Source: an uncultured Oscillibacter sp.
GTDB lineage: Bacteria > Bacillota > Clostridia > Oscillospirales > Oscillospiraceae
DNA: 22,449 bases
Direction: 5' to 3'
NCBI GenBank assembly: GCA_910587875.1
Contig: CAJUOD010000042.1
Location: forward strand, 1-22,449
The notes under the pieces are model-generated. The model had not been told where the DNA came from and made no database searches. It saw only the letters and a program-made list of their open reading frames with translations. Made by a program: the position numbers and the translations under genes. Positions 14,803 to 21,445 of this stretch are shown here, one piece after another (position 1 is the first letter of the stretch; each line of letters begins with the position of its first letter).

Positions 14803-15552
14803 ATGAAAAAGAGCGTCACAGGCGTGATTGCCTTGGCGTCGGCGCTGTGCCTCCTGTTCGCCGCCTGCGGCGGGCAGGGGGCCTTGCCGTCTGACGCCCC
14901 GCCGGAGGGGCCCCCGGCCAGGATCACAGAGACCGTTCCGCCCGCCAAGCCCGCGCCGATGGAGAAAGCCCCCGGCGAAGAGGAAGCCCCTCCGCCGGAG
15001 GAAGAACCCCCGGCCCCTGCCGGAGAGGAAATTCCCGCCGCCCCGGCAAGGCCGGAAGATGAAGCGCTGGCCGAAGATATCGTCCCAGCGCTGGAGGCCT
15101 TAGAGCAGCCGGACTGGCAGATCGTCAGCATCGACCTGGAGGCTTTCGGTCTCACCACAAGATCCGACGATGAGCGGTTCATGTATATATGGGAACACAC
15201 GGCCACAGTGCCCCTGGACCAGCTCATTGTCTTCGACCTGTGGGGCGACGCGCTGACGGAGGGCTCCAGCGAGGAGCTCCGCAGCCGCTTCCTGGAAGCG
15301 CCGGACACGGTGCTGGCCTATCTGGTCCTCATGGGGGACCAGCGGGTGGACTATTGGGACCAGCCCCTGGCGGCGGATAAGATTTGCAATAGCATCGCCA
15401 TCGCCGACGCCGCCTGGCACGGCGGCTCGGAGGAGTTCGCCGCGACCCTGGCCTCCTGCCGAGAGCGCTATCCCTCCGGCAGAATTTCGGAACTGCTGGA
15501 CGTACTGGAAGAGGAGCGCGCCGCCTCCATGGAGCGGAACCACGCCGAATGA
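14803..15552 (+). CDS. Putative lipoprotein with Pro/Glu-rich linker, function unknown
   Basis: A 249-residue exported protein. A lipoprotein signal (MKKSVTGVIALASALCLLFAAC, written here as one signal; lipobox FAAC with Cys22) is followed by a Pro/Glu/Ala-rich linker (about 28-95) and a mixed acidic domain (about 96-249) that I do not recognise. The C-terminal domain includes DWQIVSIDLEAFGL, an apparent helical region around LRSRFLEAPDTVLAYLVLMG, and CRERYPSGRISELLDVL. The start codon comes one base after the nfnB stop and has only a distant GAGG upstream, so translation is probably coupled to nfnB. This placement makes co-expression with the Nfn complex likely, although a surface lipoprotein has no obvious role in cytoplasmic electron bifurcation. 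It may simply be carried along. Confidence 0.82.
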   Translation: MKKSVTGVIALASALCLLFAACGGQGALPSDAPPEGPPARITETVPPAKPAPMEKAPGEEEAPPPEEEPPAPAGEEIPAAPARPEDEALAEDIVPALEALEQPDWQIVSIDLEAFGLTTRSDDERFMYIWEHTATVPLDQLIVFDLWGDALTEGSSEELRSRFLEAPDTVLAYLVLMGDQRVDYWDQPLAADKICNSIAIADAAWHGGSEEFAATLASCRERYPSGRISELLDVLEEERAASMERNHAE

Positions 15553-15553
15553 C

Positions 15554-15589
15554 CAGCGCCCCGGAGAGGGAAAACCCTCCGGGGCGCTG
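15554..15589. terminator. GC-rich hairpin between the lipoprotein gene and the YjdF gene
   Basis: CAGCGCCCCG (15554-15563) pairs with CGGGGCGCTG (15580-15589), and GAGGG (15566-15570) with CCCTC (15575-15579) around an AAAA loop; a GA bulge lies between the stems. The hairpin is stable and sits between convergent genes, but neither strand has a good T-tract after it. Termination is therefore probable rather than certain. Confidence 0.55.
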
Positions 15590-15609
15590 TCTGCGTATCG
15601 CTTCCGAAT

Positions 15610-16029
15610 CTAGTGTCCTTTCCGCTTCTCCCGCCGTTTCTCCTGGCGGAGGGAAAATTTCCGTTCCTCCTCCGCCTCCCGCTCCGCTCGGGACTTGTGG
15701 GCCCGGGCGGCTTTGCCCTCCTCCCGCTGGAGGGCAAGGGCCTGCTGGGCCTTAGTGCCGGGGGCGGCGGGGCGGACGGCCCTCCGGGCCTCCCGGCGGG
15801 CCCGCTTGGGGTTGACCTTCCGCTCCGGCGGACCCTCCATGGCGACGGGCGGGCTGAATTTCAAATGCTGCCAGTTCTCCAGCAGGAAGGCGTAGACCTC
15901 CTGGTCTCCCGGCTCGGCCCCGAAGAGGAGCTTGCAGGCCTCGTAGGTCCCGCCGCCGAAGCGCTCGTAGAGGAGGACCCAGAAGGGGTCCTCAAAGCGG
16001 ACGGTGAGCTTTGCGTATCCGGTTTCCAT
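15610..16029 (-). CDS. yjdF: YjdF family protein (DUF2992)
   Basis: A 139-residue protein. The N-terminal half is the YjdF/DUF2992 domain: METGYAKLTVRFEDPFWVLL, then FGAEPGDQEVYAFLLENW and LKFSPPV. The C-terminal half (about 75-139) is a highly basic Arg/Lys/Ala/Glu-rich helix, including RRAVRPAAPGTKAQQALAL and EEERKFSLRQEKRREKRKG, as usual in the family. The biochemical role of YjdF is unknown; its expression in Bacillus and relatives is controlled by a riboswitch that binds azaaromatic compounds. The start at 16029 has AAGGAGG at 16038-16044 (eight-base spacing); an in-frame start 14 codons earlier would read through that site. The stop is TAG at 15610-15612. It is monocistronic with a long leader. 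Confidence 0.9.
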   Translation of the reverse strand: METGYAKLTVRFEDPFWVLLYERFGGGTYEACKLLFGAEPGDQEVYAFLLENWQHLKFSPPVAMEGPPERKVNPKRARREARRAVRPAAPGTKAQQALALQREEGKAARAHKSRAEREAEEERKFSLRQEKRREKRKGH

Positions 16030-16155
16030 ACGCGGTTCCTCCTTTTCGTGTCTCTCACGGAGAACGGACAACCAAGGAGGCAGGTTACTGATACCCCGGC
16101 GCGGGGTGAGCGGGGTATGCCCGGACTACCGACCGGGCCGTGTTTTTATCTCCGC
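16030..16155 (-). ncRNA. Structured leader of yjdF, probable yjdF-class (azaaromatic) riboswitch
   Basis: About 126 bases lie between the predicted transcript start and the gene. Visible pairings on the minus strand are a closing stem between GCGGAGA (16155-16149) and TCTCCGT (16063-16057), hairpin CCGGGC/GCCCGG (16119-16124 with 16133-16138) and hairpin ATACCCCG/CGGGGTAT (16091-16098 with 16111-16118). An anti-Shine-Dalgarno CCTCCTT (16080-16074) is exactly complementary over seven bases to the ribosome site AAGGAGG (16044-16038). Because the anti-site lies inside the closing stem, folding of the aptamer could compete with ribosome-site masking, which would give ligand-induced translation. 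The assignment to the yjdF class rests on the downstream gene and the layout; I could not align it to the consensus. Confidence 0.72.
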
Positions 16156-16161
16156 AAGGCC

Positions 16162-16190
16162 ATCATAGCGGAAAGGCGGGCAGAATGCAA
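16162..16190 (-). promoter_or_regulatory. Promoter for the yjdF leader and gene
   Basis: On the minus strand TTGCAT (16185-16190) and TATGAT (16162-16167) are spaced by 17 bases, predicting transcript initiation near 16155, just before the first strand of the closing stem. Confidence 0.78.
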
Positions 16191-16216
16191 GGGGGAGCAC
16201 TTCTTTCAACTCTGTT

Positions 16217-16244
16217 AGATTCCAGAAAGAATCTGGACAGATTC
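16217..16244. promoter_or_regulatory. Inverted and direct repeats upstream of the ABC exporter, possible operator
   Basis: AGATTC occurs at 16217-16222 and 16239-16244, with its inverted copy GAATCT at 16229-16234. The central part is a CCAGA-AAGAA-TCTGG dyad (16222-16236). This lies about 70-95 bases before the ABC ATPase gene and could be a regulator binding site. I could not place a convincing promoter here: TGGACA at 16234-16239 has no -10 partner at the right distance, and TGTTAGATT at 16213-16221 is at best an extended -10 without a -35 box. Confidence 0.4.
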
Positions 16245-16310
16245 CCATGGTAGAGTAACCACAGTAAAAGCCCCAGGCTTTCCAACTACTTTACCTTGGA
16301 GGTAATCCAT

Positions 16311-17000
16311 ATGACCATCTTAGAAACCAAAGCCCTGCGCAAAACCTACGGCTCCGGCGAGACGGAAGTCCGCGCCCTGGACGGCGTCGACCTGAAGGTC
16401 GAGAAGGGCGAATTCGTCGCCGTCGTCGGCACCTCCGGTTCCGGCAAGTCCACCCTGCTCCACATGCTGGGCGGCCTGGACCGCCCCACCTCCGGTTCCG
16501 TCACCGTGGACGGCAAGGACATCTTTTCCCTGAAGGACGAGGCCCTCACCATCTTCCGCCGCCGGAAGATCGGCTTCGTCTTCCAGAACTACAACCTGGT
16601 CCCCGTCCTCAGCGTGTATGAGAACATCGTCCTGCCCATCCAGCTGGACGGGCAGAAGCCCGACGCCGCCTACGTGGACCAGATCATCGAGACCCTGGGC
16701 CTGGAGAAGAAGCTCCAGAACCTCCCCAATAACCTCTCCGGCGGCCAGCAGCAGCGGGTGGCCATCGCCCGGGCCCTGGCGGCCAAGCCCGCCATCATCC
16801 TGGCCGACGAGCCCACCGGCAACCTGGACTCCCGGACCAGCCAGGACGTCATGGCCCTGCTGAAAATCACCAGCGAAAAGTTCGCCCAGACCATCGTCAT
16901 GATCACCCATAACGAGGAAATCGCCCAAACGGCGGACCGCATCATACACATTGAGGACGGGAAGATCCGCTCCTCCCGGACCACCGGGGAGGAGGGATAA
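16311..17000 (+). CDS. ABC transporter ATP-binding protein (LolD/MacB-type)
   Basis: A 229-residue ATPase. Walker A GTSGSGKST (about residues 40-48), Q-loop FVFQNYNLV, signature LSGGQQQRVAIARAL, Walker B IILADEPTG, D-loop NLDS and the H-loop MITHN are all intact. The EPTGNLDS and NLVPVLSVYENI patterns are typical of ATPases paired with FtsX-type permeases, which drive peptide or antibiotic export or sensing rather than substrate uptake. The ATG at 16311 has GGAGGT seven bases upstream; an in-frame TTG at 16296 overlaps that site. The permease gene follows after three bases, so the two form one operon. No two-component genes are adjacent, although many such exporters are controlled by one. Confidence 0.96.
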   Translation: MTILETKALRKTYGSGETEVRALDGVDLKVEKGEFVAVVGTSGSGKSTLLHMLGGLDRPTSGSVTVDGKDIFSLKDEALTIFRRRKIGFVFQNYNLVPVLSVYENIVLPIQLDGQKPDAAYVDQIIETLGLEKKLQNLPNNLSGGQQQRVAIARALAAKPAIILADEPTGNLDSRTSQDVMALLKITSEKFAQTIVMITHNEEIAQTADRIIHIEDGKIRSSRTTGEEG

Positions 17001-17003
17001 GCC

Positions 17004-19682
17004 ATGCTCCATGTCGCCAACAAGGGCTGCATCCGCCGCCTGGGCTTCCGCTCCATGCGGGCCGCCCAGACCCGGAACATCGTGGCCGTCCTGGCCATCG
17101 CCCTGACCACTGTGCTCTTTACCTCCCTCTTTACCATCGCTTCCTCCATCAACTACTCCTTCCAGCAGGAGAACTTCCGCCAGGCGGGGGGCGACTGCCA
17201 CGGCAGCATCAAGGATATCTCCTGGGAACAGGTGGAGGAGCTCCGGGCCGATCCCCTCGTCAAAGAGGGCTCCGCCCGGATGTTCCTGGGTATGCCCAGC
17301 GAGGTCCCCTTCAACAAGTCCCACGTGGAAGTCAGCTATATGGAACCCGCTGGCGCGCCTCATCAGTTCTGTGAGCCCACGGTAGGCACTCTGCCCCGGG
17401 AGGGCACCGACGAGGCCGCCACGGACACCCACGTCCTGGCCCTGCTGGGCGTGAAGCCGGAGATCGGGGCCAAGTTCACCCTGACCTTCAACATTGACGA
17501 CCAGACGACGAACCCGATTCCCGTCACCCGGACCTTCACCCTGTCCGGCTGGTGGGAGTATGACAGCGCCGTGGTGGCCAACCACGTCCTGGTGCCCCGG
17601 TCCGCCGCCGAGGAGATCGCCGCCCTGGGCAGCGGGAACCCCTATTCCATAACCGGAAAGTGGACCCTGAACGTGATGCTGGACAACGCCTTCCATATCC
17701 GGGAGGACATTTATCAGATTCTGGAAAACCACGGCTACCAGGGGGAGGACTTCCAGGCGGACAACTACCTGGACACCGGCGTCAACTGGGGCTACTCCGG
17801 GGCGCAGTTCTCCAATAACTTCGATATCACCACCCTGCTGGCCATCGTGGTTTTGCTGCTGCTGATTATCTTCACGGGCTATCTCATCATCTACAACGTC
17901 TTCCAGATCTCCGTCACCAACGATATCCGGTTCTACGGCCTTTTGAAGACCATCGGCACTACCGGGCGGCAGCTCAAGCGCATCGTCCGCCAGCAGGCCC
18001 TGATGCTGAGCCTGATTGGCATCCCCTTCGGGCTGCTGCTGGGCTTCGTCATCGGCAATCAGCTGACCCCCGTTATCATGGCCCAGCTGAGCTACAAGCA
18101 CGCCTTTGTCTCCTTCAACCCCCTGATTTTCATCGGCGCGGCCCTGTTCGCCTTGCTGACGGTGTTTCTCTCCTGCGCCCGTCCGGGCCGCATGGCGGCC
18201 AAGGTCTCCCCGGTGGAGGCCGTCCGTTACACCGAGGGCGGTACACCGAAAAAGCCCGGAAAACGGGAGAAGACCCGCAAGGCCCAGGGCGGCGCGTCCC
18301 TGCCAAAAATGGCCTGGGCCAACCTGGGGCGCAGCAAGGGCAAGACCGTGGTGACGGTCATCTCCCTGACCCTGGCCGTGGTGCTGGCCACCATGACTTA
18401 TACCTTCTCCATTGGCTTCGACATGATGAAGTACCTGCAAAACAAGGCGGACGTGGATTTCATCCTGGGGGACGCGGCCTACTTCCGGAGCGATTTCCGC
18501 TCCGCCGACGAGGAGGTCCCGGAGGCTGTCATTTCCGACGTTGCCGCCCAGGGCGGAATCGAGGAAAACGGCCGAATCTACGGCAATGTTTCCGACATTG
18601 AGGAGTTTGTAACCGAGGAGTGGTACCGGGGCGTCTGGAGCAAGTGGAACACGCCAGAGGTTCTGGACCAGATGATCGCGTTCAAGGAGCGGACAGACGA
18701 CGGCCTCCTGGCGGACCGGGTGCAGCTCTACGGCATGGAGGACTTCCCTCTCAGCCTGCTGGACGTGCTGGAGGGGGACCTGGCCCCGCTGTCGGACCCC
18801 AGCCAGAAGGCCATCGCCGCCGTCTACCTGACGGACGACTATGACGCTACCATTTTCGGCTCCAACTGGGCCAAGCTGGGGGACAAGGTGACTCTACGCT
18901 ATGTCACGGAGCGGGAATACTTCTATATGGACAACGGGGAAATCATTGAGGACACCGACAACACGGACCCCAACCGGAACTGGACCAGCCGGGCCGTCGC
19001 TTACGAGGATATCGAGTACACCGTCTGCGCCCTGGTGCAGGTGCCCCTCTCCATCAATTACCGCTACTACGGCGCGGACCAGTTCGTCCTGGGGGCGGAG
19101 CGCTTCAAGCAGGACACCGGAACGGACAGCGTCATGACCTATATCTTCAACACCACCGACGAGGCGGAAGCGGACATGGAGTCCTTCCTGGCCGAGTACA
19201 CCGAGAGCGTCCAGCCCCTCTATGACTACGAGAGCCGGGCCACCTATGTCGCCGAGTTCGAGGGCTTCCGGAGCATGTTCATGACCATGGGCGGGGCCCT
19301 GAGCCTCATCATCGGCCTGGTGGGCGTGCTGAATTTCGTCAACGCCGTTCTCACGGGCATTCTGACCCGGAAGCGGGAGCTGGCGGTGCTCCAGTCCGTG
19401 GGTATGACGGGAAAGCAGCTGAAAACCATGCTGGTGTACGAGGGGCTGTACTACACCCTCCTGGCCCTGGCGGTGTCCCTGGTGATGACGGTGATTCTGG
19501 GTCCCCTGCTGGGGAGCGTCCTGGGAGACGTCTTCTGGTTCTTCTCCTACCGGCTGACCGTCGCGCCTATTCTGGTCATCCTGCCCATCTTCCTGGCCCT
19601 GGGAGCCCTGGTGCCCCTGTGGACCTACCGGAGCGTGTCCAAGCGGACCATCGTGGAGCGCCTGCGGGAAGCGGAGGCGTGA
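17004..19682 (+). CDS. FtsX-type ABC transporter permease, large two-module form
   Basis: An 892-residue permease with an apparent internal duplication. The first module has a membrane segment at about 25-48, a large extracytoplasmic region (about 50-270) and three segments (about 274-303, 330-355, 368-392). A basic cytoplasmic linker (about 400-440) follows. The second module has a segment at about 445-468, a second external region (about 470-750) and three segments (about 757-785, 812-838, 850-875). This makes eight segments in all, with the FtsX-type sequences RFYGLLKTIGTTGRQLKRIV and RKRELAVLQSVGMTGKQL before corresponding helices. It differs from Bce-type permeases, which have ten segments and one large loop. 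With the ATPase upstream it probably exports or extracts a lipid, peptide or drug; the substrate is unknown. Ribosome site GGAGGAGGG precedes the ATG. Confidence 0.94.
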   Translation: MLHVANKGCIRRLGFRSMRAAQTRNIVAVLAIALTTVLFTSLFTIASSINYSFQQENFRQAGGDCHGSIKDISWEQVEELRADPLVKEGSARMFLGMPSEVPFNKSHVEVSYMEPAGAPHQFCEPTVGTLPREGTDEAATDTHVLALLGVKPEIGAKFTLTFNIDDQTTNPIPVTRTFTLSGWWEYDSAVVANHVLVPRSAAEEIAALGSGNPYSITGKWTLNVMLDNAFHIREDIYQILENHGYQGEDFQADNYLDTGVNWGYSGAQFSNNFDITTLLAIVVLLLLIIFTGYLIIYNVFQISVTNDIRFYGLLKTIGTTGRQLKRIVRQQALMLSLIGIPFGLLLGFVIGNQLTPVIMAQLSYKHAFVSFNPLIFIGAALFALLTVFLSCARPGRMAAKVSPVEAVRYTEGGTPKKPGKREKTRKAQGGASLPKMAWANLGRSKGKTVVTVISLTLAVVLATMTYTFSIGFDMMKYLQNKADVDFILGDAAYFRSDFRSADEEVPEAVISDVAAQGGIEENGRIYGNVSDIEEFVTEEWYRGVWSKWNTPEVLDQMIAFKERTDDGLLADRVQLYGMEDFPLSLLDVLEGDLAPLSDPSQKAIAAVYLTDDYDATIFGSNWAKLGDKVTLRYVTEREYFYMDNGEIIEDTDNTDPNRNWTSRAVAYEDIEYTVCALVQVPLSINYRYYGADQFVLGAERFKQDTGTDSVMTYIFNTTDEAEADMESFLAEYTESVQPLYDYESRATYVAEFEGFRSMFMTMGGALSLIIGLVGVLNFVNAVLTGILTRKRELAVLQSVGMTGKQLKTMLVYEGLYYTLLALAVSLVMTVILGPLLGSVLGDVFWFFSYRLTVAPILVILPIFLALGALVPLWTYRSVSKRTIVERLREAEA

Positions 19683-19703
19683 GAACGCCGATAAAAAGAT
19701 ACG

Positions 19704-19727
19704 GGGACCCGCCGGGAGGCGGGTCCC
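19704..19727 (+). terminator. Hairpin terminator after the ABC permease gene
   Basis: GGGACCCGCC (19704-19713) and GGCGGGTCCC (19718-19727) form a perfect ten-pair stem with a GGGA loop, followed by TCTCTAATT. The T-tract is interrupted, so the hairpin is strong but the release signal is moderate. Confidence 0.8.
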
Positions 19728-19793
19728 TCTCTAATTGACAAGACTGCTGTCAGTACACCTCTTTACTTTCGTGGATTTTTCCTGAAAAAGAGA

Positions 19794-19822
19794 TTGCATT
19801 TCCAGAACGCTTTGCTTATAAT
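19794..19822 (+). promoter_or_regulatory. Promoter for nicotinate phosphoribosyltransferase
   Basis: TTGCAT (19794-19799) and a consensus TATAAT (19817-19822) are spaced by exactly 17 bases. The transcript would start near 19829, giving a leader of under 30 bases. Confidence 0.85.
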
Positions 19823-19856
19823 CAAGGGAACAACGAAAGAAGAAGGTGTTCCCACC

Positions 19857-21305
19857 ATGCGCACCGAACAAAAGCTGAACATGACCATGCTCTGTGACTT
19901 CTACGAGCTGACCATGGGCAACGGCTATTTCCAGACGGGCTTCCAGGACCGAATGACCTATTTTGACGTGTTCTTCCGGGACGTGCCGGACAAGGGCGGC
20001 TTCGCCATCTGCGCGGGCCTGGACCAGCTCATCGAGTATATCCTGGACCTGCATTTCGATCAGGAGGACATCGAATACCTCCGGGGCCGGAACCTGTTTT
20101 CCGAGGAATTCCTGAACTATTTAAAGAGCTTCCATTTCACCGGGGACATCTGGGCCATCCCCGAGGGGACCCCCATCTTCCCCCAGGAGCCCGTGGTGAC
20201 GGTCCGGGCCCCAGCCATCCAGGCCCAGCTCATCGAGACCTTCACGTTGCTGGCCATCAACCACCAGAGCCTCATCGCTACCAAGGCCAACCGCATTGTC
20301 CGGGCGGCCCAGGGGCGCACGGTGCTGGAATTCGGCTCCCGCCGGGCCCAGGGCACCGACGGGGCCATCACCGGGGCCCGGGCGGCCTACATCGGCGGCT
20401 GCGCCGGGACGGCCTGCACCATCTCCGACCAGCTCTACGGCGTGCCCGCCGGGGGCACCATGGCCCACGCCTGGGTCCAGATGTTCGACACCCAGTATGA
20501 GGCCTTCGAGGCGTACTGCAAGCTGTACCCCAACAACGCCACCCTCCTGGTGGATACCTACAACACCCTGAAATCCGGCGTACCCGACGCCATCCGGGCC
20601 TTTGACGCGGTGCTGAAGCCCCTGGGGATTAAAAAATGCGGCATCCGCCTGGACTCCGGGGACATCGCCTACCTCACCCAGAAGGCCCGGAAGATGCTGG
20701 ACGACGCGGGCTGGACCGAGTGCCAGATCTCCGCCTCCAACTCTCTGGACGAGTACATCATCCGGGACCTGCTGATCCAGGGAGCCCAGATCGACATGTT
20801 CGGCGTGGGCGAGCGGATGATCACCGCCAGCAGCCAGCCGGTCTTCGGCGGGGTGTACAAGCTTGTGGCGGTGGAGGACGGGGCGGGGGCCATCGTCCCC
20901 AAAATCAAGGTCAGCGAAAACGTGGACAAAATCACAAACCCCCACTTCAAAAAGGTCTACCGCATTTTCGACCGGGCCACGGGCAAGGCGGAGGCGGACT
21001 ATATCGCCGTCTGGGACGAGCGGATAGACGAGAACCGGAGCCTGGAGCTCTTCGACCCCCGGGCCACCTGGAAGCGAAAGACCTACACGAACTTCACCGC
21101 GAAGCCCCTCCAGGTCCCCATTTTCCAGGGCGGGAAGCTGGTCTACCAGCGGCCCGGCCTCAAGGAGATCCAGGCCTACTGCTGGGAACAGGTGGAGACG
21201 TTGTGGGACGAGGTGAAGCGCTTCGAGAACCCCCACACGTATTACGTGGACCTCAGCCAGAAGCTGTGGGACATCAAGCAGGGCCTCCTGCGGCAGAGCG
21301 AGTGA
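19857..21305 (+). CDS. pncB: Nicotinate phosphoribosyltransferase
   Basis: A 482-residue enzyme that makes nicotinate mononucleotide from nicotinate, PRPP and ATP in the NAD salvage pathway. The N-terminus LNMTMLCDFYELTMGNGYF is diagnostic. LLAINHQSLIATKANRI, LEFGSRRAQGTDGAI, LVDTYNTLKSG, CGIRLDSGDIAYL, ISASNSLDEYII and FGVGERMITASSQPVFGGVYKL follow in the family order, and the C-terminal zinc-free tail matches the Firmicute form. I chose the ATG at 19857, with GAAGGTG eight bases upstream; an in-frame TTG at 19794 lies within the promoter. The gene is monocistronic, between its own promoter and a strong hairpin. Confidence 0.96.
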   Translation: MRTEQKLNMTMLCDFYELTMGNGYFQTGFQDRMTYFDVFFRDVPDKGGFAICAGLDQLIEYILDLHFDQEDIEYLRGRNLFSEEFLNYLKSFHFTGDIWAIPEGTPIFPQEPVVTVRAPAIQAQLIETFTLLAINHQSLIATKANRIVRAAQGRTVLEFGSRRAQGTDGAITGARAAYIGGCAGTACTISDQLYGVPAGGTMAHAWVQMFDTQYEAFEAYCKLYPNNATLLVDTYNTLKSGVPDAIRAFDAVLKPLGIKKCGIRLDSGDIAYLTQKARKMLDDAGWTECQISASNSLDEYIIRDLLIQGAQIDMFGVGERMITASSQPVFGGVYKLVAVEDGAGAIVPKIKVSENVDKITNPHFKKVYRIFDRATGKAEADYIAVWDERIDENRSLELFDPRATWKRKTYTNFTAKPLQVPIFQGGKLVYQRPGLKEIQAYCWEQVETLWDEVKRFENPHTYYVDLSQKLWDIKQGLLRQSE

Positions 21306-21310
21306 GCACA

Positions 21311-21336
21311 CGGGCCGGACGTTTTCGTCCGGCCCG
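21311..21336 (+). terminator. Hairpin terminator after pncB
   Basis: CGGGCCGGACG (21311-21321) and CGTCCGGCCCG (21326-21336) form a perfect eleven-pair stem with a TTTT loop, followed by AATTTCATCTAATTTT, a broken but T-rich tract. Confidence 0.87.
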
Positions 21337-21364
21337 AATTTCATCTAATTTTAATATTTGGGTG

Positions 21365-21393
21365 TTGAAGACAGCGGCGTCTTTTTGTATAAT
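21365..21393 (+). promoter_or_regulatory. Promoter for cardiolipin synthase gene
   Basis: TTGAAG (21365-21370) and a consensus TATAAT (21388-21393) are spaced by exactly 17 bases. The transcript would start near 21400, about 46 bases before the GTG start. Confidence 0.82.
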
Positions 21394-21445
21394 AGAAAGG
21401 TCAAGCGTTGAGACTGAGAGACCGTCGGTAAGGAGGTCAGGCCCT

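Noticed and set aside
13434..15308. A 624-codon minus-strand frame opposite nfnB and the lipoprotein
   Set aside because: No recognisable motifs; composition is that of a complementary-strand shadow of GC-rich genes.
16320..18440. A 706-codon minus-strand frame opposite the ABC genes
   Set aside because: Shadow of the ATPase and permease; Gly/His/Val/Asp-rich and without a ribosome site.
19735..19763. A consensus TTGACA at 19735-19740 as the pncB promoter
   Set aside because: No -10 box lies 16-18 bases downstream; TTGCAT-17-TATAAT at 19794-19822 is much better.
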